This document shows positions 36,100 to 44,783 of a DNA stretch of 64,000 nucleotides, piece by piece. The DNA lies in NCBI GenBank assembly GCA_965232105.1, contig OZ246956.1, forward strand, positions 2,356,001 through 2,420,000, given 5' to 3'. Position numbers and translations under genes: made by a program. Position 1 is the first letter of the stretch, and every line of letters starts with the position of its first letter. The DNA is from Multivorans sp965232105. GTDB lineage: Bacteria; Acidobacteriota; Thermoanaerobaculia; Multivoradales; Multivoraceae. Under the pieces are notes generated by a model. The model was not told the origin of the DNA, did not search any database, and saw nothing but the letters and a program-made list of their open reading frames with translations.

Positions 36100-37215
36100 C
36101 TATGGGGATGCGTTCTCGGCCGCCGCCTCGTCGAGGCACTGTTTCCGGTACTCCGACGGGCTGCAGCCGATGTGCTCGTGGAAGACCCGGCGGAAGGTCC
36201 GTTCGCTGTGGAACCCCACGGCGTACGCGACCTGGCCGACCGCGTCGTCGTGGTCCCGCAGCAGGCGACACGCCCGCTCGACCCGGCGGTTCGCCAACCA
36301 CACGACGAACGTCGTTCCGACGTGCCGCGAGAAGTACCTCGAGAAACCGGTGGGTGACAGTGCCGCGACATGGGCGACGGATTCGCCGTGCAAGGGCTCG
36401 GCGAGGTGCTCGTCCACGTAGCGCCGGACTCTGGCCAACCGCTCGAAGTGACTGAAGGGGTCGGCGCCGTGCGGGAGCTCGTGGTCCTCCGGGCCGGCAT
36501 GTCCGGGGCCGCTCTCTTCGTCCAACTCCGCGAGTTCCATCTCCGCTAACCCGAAATCGTAGACCTCGATTCTCCGCGTCGCGGTCACGGGAACTCGATG
36601 ATGCCAACCGGGCGCCCATTCCACGAACGTGTGGAACTCGTTGTTCTCACCCGCCGGGTCGACGTTCTCCGGCAGCGCGTCGAGGAAGTCCTCGTTGTAG
36701 GGATAGCCGGCGAGTTCGGCCCGGACGGCGCCCGTATCGACCGAGCACACCCAGGAAGACACGCCGGCGTCCAGCATCTCCTTCGCGTGCTCCATGGAAT
36801 CGCGTCCCCAGAGCGGGAACACAGCCTCCATCCCGATCCTTCCGACCCCCAGCGACTGACGCTCCCGCCGCTGGGCCGACGAGATGTCGGAAAACGCCAC
36901 GAACTCCATGCCTTCGGCACGGGCGGCGCTCAAGGCCTGCTGATAGGCCTCCTCGCGTTTCCTCTGCGAAGTGGTCCAATCGAGCGGGACCAACTGCAAC
37001 GGCAGCCCCAGCGCCGCCGCCTGCAGTTTCAGCATTTCGCCGCGAACGCCGTGGAGCAGGGCGCGGCCGTTCGTCTCGCTTACGGGCGCGATGAGACCGT
37101 GCACGTCCCAGGCGGGGTCCTGCTGCAACAGACGCAGGGTCCATGCCGAGTCCTTCCCGCTGGTCCACCAGACCAGCGCCTGCCGCGGACGCCATCGAAA
37201 GGAACGGCTCGACAT
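36100..37215 (-). CDS. Dph6-like ATP-pyrophosphatase fused to an AraC-type DNA-binding domain
   Basis: 371 residues in two parts. Residues 1-215 are an ATP_bind_4 (DUF71/Dph6) PP-loop domain: WWTSGKDSAW (P-loop, about 16-25), PVSETNGRALLHGV, EFVAFSDI, PLWGRDSMEHAKEMLDAG and the hallmark GENNEFHTF. In archaea and eukaryotes this domain amidates diphthine; bacterial copies are of unknown use. Residues 262-371 are an AraC helix-turn-helix pair (VAALSPTGFSRYFSRHVGTT; VGQVAYAVGFHSERTFRRVF). I see no stop or shift between them, so it is one chain. A regulator gated by an adenylated or amidated small molecule is one reading. Confidence 0.8.
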   Translation of the reverse strand: MSSRSFRWRPRQALVWWTSGKDSAWTLRLLQQDPAWDVHGLIAPVSETNGRALLHGVRGEMLKLQAAALGLPLQLVPLDWTTSQRKREEAYQQALSAARAEGMEFVAFSDISSAQRRERQSLGVGRIGMEAVFPLWGRDSMEHAKEMLDAGVSSWVCSVDTGAVRAELAGYPYNEDFLDALPENVDPAGENNEFHTFVEWAPGWHHRVPVTATRRIEVYDFGLAEMELAELDEESGPGHAGPEDHELPHGADPFSHFERLARVRRYVDEHLAEPLHGESVAHVAALSPTGFSRYFSRHVGTTFVVWLANRRVERACRLLRDHDDAVGQVAYAVGFHSERTFRRVFHEHIGCSPSEYRKQCLDEAAAENASP

Positions 37216-37265
37216 CGTGAGTCAGTCCACGATAACGCGACCGGTAACGCGGGGCGCCGGCGCCG

Positions 37266-37808
37266 CTAGCTGCCGCCGGCCGCGGGTCGTCGCCGCCGCA
37301 GGAGCCAGCGCCCGGACGCCAGAGCCAGCAGTGCCAGTGCCATGAGCTGATAGATCGGCCCGGCCAGAGCCTTCAACTGTGTGAACGCCGAAGCGGCCGC
37401 CGCCTGCCCCGGCGAAACGTCAGGATACTGAATCAGCATCAGGGTGATCTGCGCGTTCTCGCCCAGGTCCACCAGTCCGGCCACTACCGGGACGAACGCC
37501 AGCCACCAGAGGCGCTCCGTGGGGCGGCACCTGTAGATGAGCCCGGCGAAGAAACTGACATAGACGACAGGGAACAAGGTATCCAGCGTAGGGCTCGCCC
37601 AAGCGTAGATCCGTCGGCCCCGCTCACCGTACCCCTCCATCGCGGCCATGGCTTCATCGTGGGAGTAGCTGGTCTTGTAGTCGAGCAGTTCGCCGTCCAC
37701 TGGCAGGAGCGGGAAGATGCCCAACAGGAACATCAGCGTCAGGACGAAGGTCGTTGCCAGCATCCCGGTCCCAGAGGCGAACTCGAAGCAGGATCTCACT
37801 CTCGTCAC
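37266..37808 (-). CDS. Four-helix membrane protein of unknown function
   Basis: 180 residues from GTG 37808, with a second GTG at 37799. Four hydrophobic helices: about 16-36, 74-93, 101-120 and 142-165. Between the first two is a soluble loop with YKTSYSHDEAMAAMEGYGE. A charged Arg-rich end (RRRRPAA) closes the chain. No known family. It overlaps the apaH stop by four bases (GTGA), so both are made from one transcript. Confidence 0.65.
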   Translation of the reverse strand: MTRVRSCFEFASGTGMLATTFVLTLMFLLGIFPLLPVDGELLDYKTSYSHDEAMAAMEGYGERGRRIYAWASPTLDTLFPVVYVSFFAGLIYRCRPTERLWWLAFVPVVAGLVDLGENAQITLMLIQYPDVSPGQAAAASAFTQLKALAGPIYQLMALALLALASGRWLLRRRRPAAGGS

Positions 37809-38641
37809 GGGTTGAGCGTAGCAGTGGAACCGAAGCGATCCTCCGGCCTCCTCTCGGGGAAGGTTGCGCGGTCGGCGCACGGTTCCCGGATCACCAGTCC
37901 GTTGTCGAGGCGGACGGCCGTGAGCGCGCCGCCCCAGACGCAGCCGCTGTCCAGGGCGATGAGGCCGTCCTCGAGCCGCAGGCCGAGCGCGGCCCAGTGA
38001 CCGCAGACGGCGGCGTGACCCGGACAGCCGCGAGGCGCAACGTCGAACCAGGGGCGAAGGTCCTCCGGCGCCTGCTCGGGCGGACCGCTCCAGGAGTGCG
38101 GCCGGCCCTTCGCGTCGAGCATTCGCATGCGGGTGAACACCGCCAGCGACTTGTTGTTCCGGCGGTGCAGCAGGCGCTTCGCCTTCGGGCCGCGGAGCTT
38201 TCGTTCGAGCCGCACCGCCGCGTCGCGAGCGTCGTTTGGCGACCAGCCCGGCCGCAGTCCCGCGTGGACGAGGACGTGGTCGCGTCCGGCGACGGCGTCG
38301 AAGTGGACGAAGGGCCGTCGGCGCAGCCAGTCGACCAGTTCCGGCGCGTCCGGCGCCTTCAGCACCTTCTTCAGGGTGTCGCGGGGTCTCTTGCCGGCGA
38401 CTCCCATGTGGCGGGCGATCAGGTGCAGGTCGTGGTTCCCCAGCACGACCTGGAAGCGATCGCCCATCTCGGCGTCCAGCGCTCGCGCCCAGCGCAGCGT
38501 TTCGAGCGAGCGCGGCCCCCGGTTGACGAGATCGCCAACCATCCACAGGCGGTCCCTCCGGACATCGAACTCCATTCGGCCGAGGAGCGCCTCCAGCGTC
38601 CGGAAGCAGCCGTGGACGTCGCCGATCGCCCAGGTTGCCAC
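37805..38641 (-). CDS. apaH: Bis(5'-nucleosyl)-tetraphosphatase, symmetrical
   Basis: Calcineurin-type metallophosphatase that splits diadenosine tetraphosphate into two ADP. The metal-binding motifs are in order: GDVHG (residues 7-11), GDLVNRG (about 36), GNHDLH (about 69) and VHAGLRPGW (about 124). CGHWAALG supplies a later histidine. 278 residues, the usual length; start GTG 38641. It is followed by a coupled membrane protein and preceded by a serine hydrolase gene 30 bp upstream on the same strand. Confidence 0.9.
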   Translation of the reverse strand: MATWAIGDVHGCFRTLEALLGRMEFDVRRDRLWMVGDLVNRGPRSLETLRWARALDAEMGDRFQVVLGNHDLHLIARHMGVAGKRPRDTLKKVLKAPDAPELVDWLRRRPFVHFDAVAGRDHVLVHAGLRPGWSPNDARDAAVRLERKLRGPKAKRLLHRRNNKSLAVFTRMRMLDAKGRPHSWSGPPEQAPEDLRPWFDVAPRGCPGHAAVCGHWAALGLRLEDGLIALDSGCVWGGALTAVRLDNGLVIREPCADRATFPERRPEDRFGSTATLNP

Positions 38642-38671
38642 GGTGTCCCTCTGAAGCCGGCGAGCGGCCGG

Positions 38672-39994
38672 CTAGTCGACGATGGCCTGGTAGGTCAGGG
38701 TCTGGAGATCCTGCCGGATGTTCAGGTGGGTGTAGGGCCTCACCTGGGTCATCAGGATGCCGATCAGTTCCTCTTCGGGATCGACCCAGAACACGGTGCA
38801 GTAGGCGCCTCCCCAGGAGTACGACCCGACCGAGGCCGGCATGGCGGACGGGCCGAGGTCGGTGACCACGCTGTAGCCGAGGCCGAAGCCGTAGCCGGGT
38901 CCGCGCAGCCAGAGGCCGTGGTCGCCCGTGTGGTTCGACGTCATCAGCTCGATGGTCTTGCGGCCGAGCACGCGGTTCCCGTCCATCTCCCCGCCAGCGA
39001 GCATCATCTGGTGGAAGCGGTAGTAGTCGGCGACGGTCGAAACGAGTCCGCCGGAACCGCTGAAGTACTTGTGCGGCTCGCGCACGTGGCGGGCGTTCAG
39101 GTCCGGCGCCTCTGCGAGGACGATCGTGCCGTCCTCGCCGGGTCGATAGAGCGCGGCGAGGCGGTCGACCTTCGACTCGGGCACGTAGAAGTACGTGTCG
39201 GTCATCCCGAGCGGCGTGAAGATCCGCTCCTTCAGGTACTCGTCGAACGTCCGGCCGGAGAGCACCTCGACCAACCGGCCGACGACATCGACGGAGGGCC
39301 CGTATTGCCAGGCATCTCCGGGGTGGAACTCGAGCGGCAGTTCCGCCAGGGCGGTGACGAAGTCGCCGACGGTCCACTCGGGGTCGCGGTTCGTCCGCAG
39401 CTTCGCGTAGTCCGCCTTGAGCAGGCCGCGGTAGTTGTTCGCGAAGCCCGCCGTGTGGGTCAGGATGTGCTGAACGGTGATCGGCCGCCTGGCGGGCACG
39501 AGCTTGTAGGCCTCGCCCAGGTACTCGTCGTCGTCCGGCACGACCGCGACCTGCATTTCGGCGAACTCCGGCAGGTACTTCGCGATCGGATCGCGGAGCT
39601 GGAACCGTCCCTCTTCGTACAGGGTCATCAGAGCGACCGAGGCGATCGGCTTGGTCATCGACGCGATCCGGAAGATCGTGTCCCGGGTCATCGGGGCTTC
39701 CTCCTCCGGCCAGCGTTCGCCCTGGGCCTCGAAGTGGACGACCTTCCCGCGGCGGGCGACCAGGGTGACGGCGCCGGCGACCTGCTTGCGGTCGATGTAG
39801 CCGGCCATCGCGTCCGAGAGGCGTTGCAGCCTTTCGCTGGACATGCCGACGCTCTCGGGCTCGGCGACCGGCAACGGCGCCGCGCCGGCCTGGTCAGCGG
39901 CGGTGGGGGGAGGCGCCGCTCCGGCGGCGCCGGCCAAAAGAGCGAGGCCCGTGACGAGGGCGGCGAACAGTCCGCCGCGGCGATTGAGGTTCAT
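38672..39994 (-). CDS. Secreted serine hydrolase (beta-lactamase class C family)
   Basis: 440 residues from ATG 39994, which has GAAGGAGACGCAC in front. A signal peptide (about 1-26) precedes a penicillin-binding/class C fold. The nucleophile SxxK is RIASMTKPIAS, and the second motif is in the YGPS region (WQYGPSVDVVGRL). HTAGFANNYRG and the C-terminal GSYSWGGAYCTVFWVD are common in acidobacterial esterase-like members. True beta-lactamase action is not implied; esterase or D-amino-acid peptidase is as likely. The upstream interval holds the multi-hairpin element at 40023. Confidence 0.88.
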   Translation of the reverse strand: MNLNRRGGLFAALVTGLALLAGAAGAAPPPTAADQAGAAPLPVAEPESVGMSSERLQRLSDAMAGYIDRKQVAGAVTLVARRGKVVHFEAQGERWPEEEAPMTRDTIFRIASMTKPIASVALMTLYEEGRFQLRDPIAKYLPEFAEMQVAVVPDDDEYLGEAYKLVPARRPITVQHILTHTAGFANNYRGLLKADYAKLRTNRDPEWTVGDFVTALAELPLEFHPGDAWQYGPSVDVVGRLVEVLSGRTFDEYLKERIFTPLGMTDTYFYVPESKVDRLAALYRPGEDGTIVLAEAPDLNARHVREPHKYFSGSGGLVSTVADYYRFHQMMLAGGEMDGNRVLGRKTIELMTSNHTGDHGLWLRGPGYGFGLGYSVVTDLGPSAMPASVGSYSWGGAYCTVFWVDPEEELIGILMTQVRPYTHLNIRQDLQTLTYQAIVD

Positions 39995-40022
39995 GTGCGT
40001 CTCCTTCGGGGAGCTTTCGGTC

Positions 40023-40131
40023 GGGACCCGGAGCCGGCCGGAACCCGGGTGGCGCGGCGCCGCGCCACCCGCGAACCAGTCCGTGCGCCCGTCATCGGGC
40101 GCACGGATGGCAGGCCGGCGCACCCGGTCCC
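40023..40131. repeat. Multi-hairpin intergenic element (109 bp)
   Basis: A GC-rich nested structure. GGGACC (40023-40028) pairs with GGTCCC (40126-40131), and GCCGGCC (40033-40039) with GGCCGGC (40113-40119). Inside are a perfect 26-bp palindrome (40046-40071) and an 11-bp stem with a TCAT loop (40081-40106). The right side carries GCCGGCGCACCC, also found in the element at 56280. It lies between two minus-strand genes, so the inner hairpins could also end transcription of the M28 gene. Confidence 0.6.
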
Positions 40132-40154
40132 GGAGGTCTCTGCGGCTGTGCGGA

Positions 40155-43037
40155 TCAGCGTCTTGCCCGCGGCGTCAGCGTCGTCGTGTGCCGCTCACCG
40201 TCGCGCAGGTAGACGACTTCGATGGAAACGTCGATCTTCACGGCGTCCAGGGCGTAGGTGTAGTCGTAGATGTTGGCGATCTTCTGGCCCGCGAACTCGA
40301 CGACCACGTCGCCGGCCTCAAGCCCCGCCTCGGCCGCCGGGCCGCCCTCCATCACGCCGCCCAGCAGCAGGCCCTCCACCTCGCTCGCGTAGTCGGGGAT
40401 CGTGCCGGTGTAGGCGCGCACCGTGTCGCGGTTGCCGCCCTGCTGGAGGGTCCGCTCGACCTTCACGAACTCGAGCGGCTCGGCCTGGTTCGCGGCTCGG
40501 CGAGTGAGCAGGGCGGCAAAGCGGGCCACCCGCTCCAGGTCGTCGTAGTTGATCCGATCCGCGGTGTCCGTCGGCCGGTGATAGTCCTCGTGGGAGCCGC
40601 TGAACAGGTTGACCGTCGGAATGCCGGCGCCGTTGAAGCTCGAGGTGTCGGTCGGCAGGTACGGGTCGGTCTGCATGCCGAGATCGAAGCCCACCGGGAC
40701 GTTGGCCGCTTCGACCAGCCCCGTCCAGTCGGGACTCGAGCCGACCGCCTGGACGGTCAGGCGGTTGTCGCGGACGCGGCCCACCATGTCCAGGTTCACG
40801 TAAGCCGCGATCTGGTCGGTCGGGATGACGGCGTCGCTTACGAAGTCCGCCGAGCCCAAAAGCCCCAGTTCCTCGCCCGACCAGAAGGCGAGCGCGATGT
40901 TCCGGTCGTGGCCCAGCTCGCGCAACTGGCGCGCGGCTGCGAGCACGGCGGCCGTGCCCGAGGCGTTGTCGTCGGCGCCGAGGTGAATGGCGTCGTTCTC
41001 GTCCGGCCGCGCCAGCGAGTTGCCGCCGCGGCCCCGGCCGAGGTGGTCGTAGTGGGCGCCGACGACGACCCACGGCTTGGCGAGACTCTCCGCCTTGCTT
41101 CCGGGCAGGACGGCGACCACGTTCCGCGCCGTGCTGCGCTCCCGCTCGATCGCCGTCTTCAGGGTGACGCGGGCGCCAGGAAGCTCGAAGCCCGCGGTGT
41201 GCGGGTTGCCGTCGTCGAAGCTCTTCTGGATCTCCTCGAGATCGCGGCCGGTGCCGCCGAACAGCGCCCTGGCGACCTCGCCGTCGATACTGGCGGCAGC
41301 GACGCCGGAGCCGGCAGCCGCGGTGTCGAAGGCCATCGGGATCGTCTCGCCGGCGTTTGGCGAGCGCGGCCCGGTCAGGACGAGGAGCCCCACGGCGCCC
41401 GCCTCGCGTGCCGTCAGTGCCTTGTAGCGGAGTCCGGAGTATCGGTTGAGGATGGACCGCGCCTCGCCCTCGATGTCCTCGGGGACGTAGCGAAGGACGA
41501 CCGCGATCTTCCCGGTCACGTCGAGCGTCGCGTAGCTGTCGTAGCCGAAGTCCTGGGAGTCGGGGACCCGGATGCCGTAGCCCGCGAACACCACCTCTGC
41601 TTCGACCTCGGTCGAGTCGGAGAAGCCGAGTGCCTGAATCTGCGTCTGGTCGCTGAACGTGGCGGCGCCGCTTTCGGTCTCGACCTGGATCGTCGATCCC
41701 GTGTCGCGGGCGCCGGAGGTGAACTCGAAGTCGAGCAGCAGGTCGTCCTCGCCGGGCAGCGGCTCGGCGCCGAGTGCAACGAGCTGTTCGGCGAGGTAGC
41801 TGGCGGCTCGCTGCTCTCCCTCCGTGCCCGTCAGCCGGCCGCCGAACTCGGGGGAGGCGAGGGTGGTCACGTGGCTCTCGAGCGCCGAGCGGGGGTCGGC
41901 CGGCGGGGCGCCGCGGCCAGAGGAGACGCGGTCCGGCGAGGCTTCCAGCGCGGCGAGCGCCGCCTCGTGGTTCCAGTCGGCGATGTAAAGCTGGCCGCCG
42001 TCGCCACCGTGGCGGCTGGAGGTCCAGACGAGTTGGCGGCCGTCCGGGGAGGGGACGGGAAGTCCATCGAAGCGGTCGGTCCAGGTGACCCGGACAGGCT
42101 CCTTCGTCCCCTCCGTGTCGACGATGAAGACCTCGAAGTTCTCGAAACCGAGCTTGTTCGAAGCGAAGAAGATGTAGTCGCCGGAGGGGTGCTGGTACGG
42201 GGCCCAACTCATCGCGCCGAAGTCGGTCAACTGCCGCTGGTCCGAGCCGTCGGGATTCATCGACCAGACGTCGGCGATCAGGCCGTCCTCGCTGAAGCGC
42301 CGCCAGACGATGCGGGAACCGTCGGCGAAGAAGAAGGGGCCGCCGTCATATCCGGGCACGTTCGTGAGCCGGGTCTGTTCGCTGCCGTCGGCCCGCATGA
42401 CGTAGATCTCGCCGAACCAGGCGGGATCGACTTCCAGCAGGTTCGCTTCGCGCTCGTCGAGTTCGCGGTTGTAGGCATCCCGGGTGGAGGCGAAAACGAT
42501 CCACTCGCCGTCCGGGGAGTAGCTGCCCTCTGCGTCGTAGCCGTGCGCGTCGGTCAGCCGGACCGGATCGCCGCCGGCCATCGGCACGGAGTAGATGTCC
42601 ATCTCCGGGTCGTAGTCCCAGGCGTAGCGGCGCTCCTGGCCGGAGGCGCGGAAGTCGAGTTCCTGCTGCTGCAGGTCGGCCGAGCGCGGGTCGTGGTGGG
42701 TCGACCCGTAGAGGATCTCCGAGCCGTCCGGGCGAATGAAGGCGCAGGTCGTCTTGCCGATTCCGGTCGAGACCTCCCGGGTGTCGCCCGTGGCCAGATC
42801 GAGCAGGTAGATCTGGTAGAAGGGGTTCTCGGGCCGCCGCTCGCTCTGGAAGACGAGCAGCCTGCCGTCGGCGGAAAAGTAGCCCTCGCCGGAGCGCTTG
42901 CCTTCGTAGATCAGGCGCCGGCTGCGTTCGAGGAACGTCGTCTCGTCGAGGGTGCCGTCCGCGGCGGACCCGGGAGTCGGGAGCGCGGCGAGGGCCGCGG
43001 CGACCAATGCGGCGGTTCGGATAAGAGGTTTCGGCAT
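40155..43037 (-). CDS. Secreted TolB-propeller/M28 aminopeptidase with PDZ domain
   Basis: 960 residues. A signal peptide (1-25) precedes a TolB/WD40-like propeller (about 40-370: YFSADGRLLVFQSER; YSPDGEWIVFASTRD; LPVPSPDGRQLVW). Then comes a PA-type insert (about 490-600) in an M28 peptidase domain with zinc ligands VVGAHYDHLG, HLGADDNASG and FWSGEELGLLG, later YVNLDMVGR, and SHEDYHRPTDTAD. A PDZ domain (about 880-955, AGLEAGDVVVEF) closes it. M28 enzymes cleave N-terminal residues from peptides outside the cytoplasm. ATG 43037 follows GGGAGACAAGG. It diverges from the symporter unit. Confidence 0.9.
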   Translation of the reverse strand: MPKPLIRTAALVAAALAALPTPGSAADGTLDETTFLERSRRLIYEGKRSGEGYFSADGRLLVFQSERRPENPFYQIYLLDLATGDTREVSTGIGKTTCAFIRPDGSEILYGSTHHDPRSADLQQQELDFRASGQERRYAWDYDPEMDIYSVPMAGGDPVRLTDAHGYDAEGSYSPDGEWIVFASTRDAYNRELDEREANLLEVDPAWFGEIYVMRADGSEQTRLTNVPGYDGGPFFFADGSRIVWRRFSEDGLIADVWSMNPDGSDQRQLTDFGAMSWAPYQHPSGDYIFFASNKLGFENFEVFIVDTEGTKEPVRVTWTDRFDGLPVPSPDGRQLVWTSSRHGGDGGQLYIADWNHEAALAALEASPDRVSSGRGAPPADPRSALESHVTTLASPEFGGRLTGTEGEQRAASYLAEQLVALGAEPLPGEDDLLLDFEFTSGARDTGSTIQVETESGAATFSDQTQIQALGFSDSTEVEAEVVFAGYGIRVPDSQDFGYDSYATLDVTGKIAVVLRYVPEDIEGEARSILNRYSGLRYKALTAREAGAVGLLVLTGPRSPNAGETIPMAFDTAAAGSGVAAASIDGEVARALFGGTGRDLEEIQKSFDDGNPHTAGFELPGARVTLKTAIERERSTARNVVAVLPGSKAESLAKPWVVVGAHYDHLGRGRGGNSLARPDENDAIHLGADDNASGTAAVLAAARQLRELGHDRNIALAFWSGEELGLLGSADFVSDAVIPTDQIAAYVNLDMVGRVRDNRLTVQAVGSSPDWTGLVEAANVPVGFDLGMQTDPYLPTDTSSFNGAGIPTVNLFSGSHEDYHRPTDTADRINYDDLERVARFAALLTRRAANQAEPLEFVKVERTLQQGGNRDTVRAYTGTIPDYASEVEGLLLGGVMEGGPAAEAGLEAGDVVVEFAGQKIANIYDYTYALDAVKIDVSIEVVYLRDGERHTTTLTPRARR

Positions 43038-43152
43038 GACCTTGTCTCCCTGGACGAGCCTGCGAGGGTAACAGCCCTTCGGCGCGGCGGCCGATGGACA
43101 CGAGGAGGCCAGCGAGGAGGCGGGCTCCGGCCGGCTGCTAGCCTGCCGGCCC

Positions 43153-43293
43153 ATGTGGCGCGGCCTGCCGATCTCGACCTGGTTGCTGCTCGCGGTGTCG
43201 GTCGGCGCCGGGCCCGCCCTGGTCCTGCTGCGGTGGTGGTCCGAGGGACGGCGCCGTCGTGGTCGCGGCTCCGCGCGGAGCGGCGCGGCGTGA
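43153..43293 (+). CDS. 46-residue membrane protein ahead of the symporter
   Basis: ATG 43153 opens a short frame of one hydrophobic helix (ISTWLLLAVSVGAGPALVLL) followed by a very basic end (RWWSEGRRRRGRG). Its TGA at 43291 overlaps the symporter start (GTGA), the usual sign of translational coupling. Small single-helix partners are known next to several sodium symporter families; that parallel is the basis for the call, not sequence identity. The Arg-rich tail predicts a cytoplasmic C terminus. Confidence 0.5.
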   Translation: MWRGLPISTWLLLAVSVGAGPALVLLRWWSEGRRRRGRGSARSGAA

Positions 43294-44783
43294 CGGCGAG
43301 CGCCCTGGTCCTCGTCCCCCTGGGCCTCTACATGCTGGTCCTGATCGGGCTCGGCCTGTGGGGCCGGCGCGAGGGAGGGACTCTTGAGGGCTACTACGTG
43401 GCCGGCAAGAAACTGCCCTCCTGGGTCATCGCCTTCAGTTCGAACGCCACCGGCGAGAGCGGCTGGCTGCTGCTCGGCCTGACCGGGATGGGCTACGCGG
43501 TCGGCTTCCACGCGCTCTGGGTCGTGTTCGGCGAGGTGATGGGCGTTGCGATCGCGTGGACCCTCGTCTCGCGGCCGTTCAAGGAGTACACCGACCGGTA
43601 CCGCTCGATCACCGTTCCCGACTACCTGGAGGAGCGATTCCGGGACCGCCGGCAACTCCTGCGGAAGCTGAGTATCGCGATCATCCTGTCGATGGTCGCC
43701 GTCTACTGCTGCGCGCAACTCGTCGCGACGGGCAAGGCGTTCTCGTCCTTCCTGGGGTTCAGCTACATGCACGGCGTGTTTCTGGGCGCGGGCGTCACGA
43801 TCGTCTACACCGCGGTCGGCGGCTTCAAGGCGGTGGCCTACTCGGATCTGGTGCAGGGCCTGCTCATGGTGGGCGGGCTCGTCATGCTCCCGATCGTGGG
43901 CGTCGCGGCCGCGGGCGGCTGGGACGAAGTGATCGGTGCGCTCGAAGCTGCCGATCCCGACCTGTTACACGCGATGGGCAGCCACGGCGCGACCTGGGCC
44001 GGCGTGCTCTCGGCCGCGAGCTTCGCCGGCATCGGGCTCGCCTTTCTGGGCGTTCCGCAGCTCCTGACCCGGTTCATGTCCGCGGCGTCGGACCGCGAGC
44101 TCGTGCGTGGCGGCAGGGTCGCGGTCGTCTGCATGGTGCTGTTCGACGTAGGCGCGGTGTTCACCGGGATCGCCGGGCGGGCTCTGTTCCCGTTGCTGGA
44201 CGATCCGGAAACCGTGATGCCGACGATGAGCGCGGAGCTGTTCCCGGCCCTCTTCACCGGCATCTTCCTGGTCATCGTTCTGGGTGCGATCATGTCGACC
44301 GTCGATTCGCTGTTGATCCTCTCCTCGTCGGCCGTCGTCAGGGACTTCGGGCAGAAGATCCTCGGCGCGGCCCGCGGAGGCGGTCGCCTGTCGCGCTACG
44401 GCCGCTACGCCACCGCACTCGTGGGCCTCGTGGCGATTCCCTTCGCTCTCTCCGAACCGCCGCTGCTGTTCTGGTTCATGCTCTTTGCGTGGTCGGGGCT
44501 CGGGGGCGCCTTCGTTCCGGTCGTGCTCTGCTCCCTCTTCTGGAAACGGACGACGTTGCCGGGCGCGTTGACCGGGATGGCGACGGGATTCGCGGTAACG
44601 GTGGCCTGGGTCGTGTGGTTCAAGGCGTCCTGCTACGACCTGTACGAGTTGATCCCGGGACTGCTGGCCGGCCTGGCGGCGACCGTGGGCGTCAGTCTCT
44701 GGACGCAGCCACCCGAAGGCGCCGCGGCGGAGTTCGAGGACGTTCACTCCGCGGTCAGAGGAGTCCCCCATGAGCCGACTTGA
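43290..44783 (+). CDS. Sodium:solute symporter (SSS/PutP family)
   Basis: 497 residues with about 13 hydrophobic segments, the LeuT-like SSS fold. The N-terminal part GRREGGTLEGYYVAGKKLPSW, FSSNATGESGWLLLGLTGMGY and the Na+-site helix GAIMSTVDSLLILSSSAV match proline and related transporters; SVPDYLEERF-like ITVPDYLEERFRDR is the family signature loop. The substrate cannot be read, though proline is possible given the PutP-like features and pruA in the window. GTG 43290 overlaps the small gene. The orphan higA begins 14 bp before its stop. Confidence 0.9.
   Translation: MTASALVLVPLGLYMLVLIGLGLWGRREGGTLEGYYVAGKKLPSWVIAFSSNATGESGWLLLGLTGMGYAVGFHALWVVFGEVMGVAIAWTLVSRPFKEYTDRYRSITVPDYLEERFRDRRQLLRKLSIAIILSMVAVYCCAQLVATGKAFSSFLGFSYMHGVFLGAGVTIVYTAVGGFKAVAYSDLVQGLLMVGGLVMLPIVGVAAAGGWDEVIGALEAADPDLLHAMGSHGATWAGVLSAASFAGIGLAFLGVPQLLTRFMSAASDRELVRGGRVAVVCMVLFDVGAVFTGIAGRALFPLLDDPETVMPTMSAELFPALFTGIFLVIVLGAIMSTVDSLLILSSSAVVRDFGQKILGAARGGGRLSRYGRYATALVGLVAIPFALSEPPLLFWFMLFAWSGLGGAFVPVVLCSLFWKRTTLPGALTGMATGFAVTVAWVVWFKASCYDLYELIPGLLAGLAATVGVSLWTQPPEGAAAEFEDVHSAVRGVPHEPT

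Noticed and set aside
37809..39377. Long minus-strand frame covering apaH
   Set aside because: apaH with all metal motifs uses another frame there; only the end of this frame, after GTG 37808, looks like protein.
39843..43289. Plus-strand frame running for more than 1,000 codons into the symporter gene
   Set aside because: Only the part after GTG 43290 has family motifs; the rest is antisense to the M28 peptidase and serine hydrolase genes.
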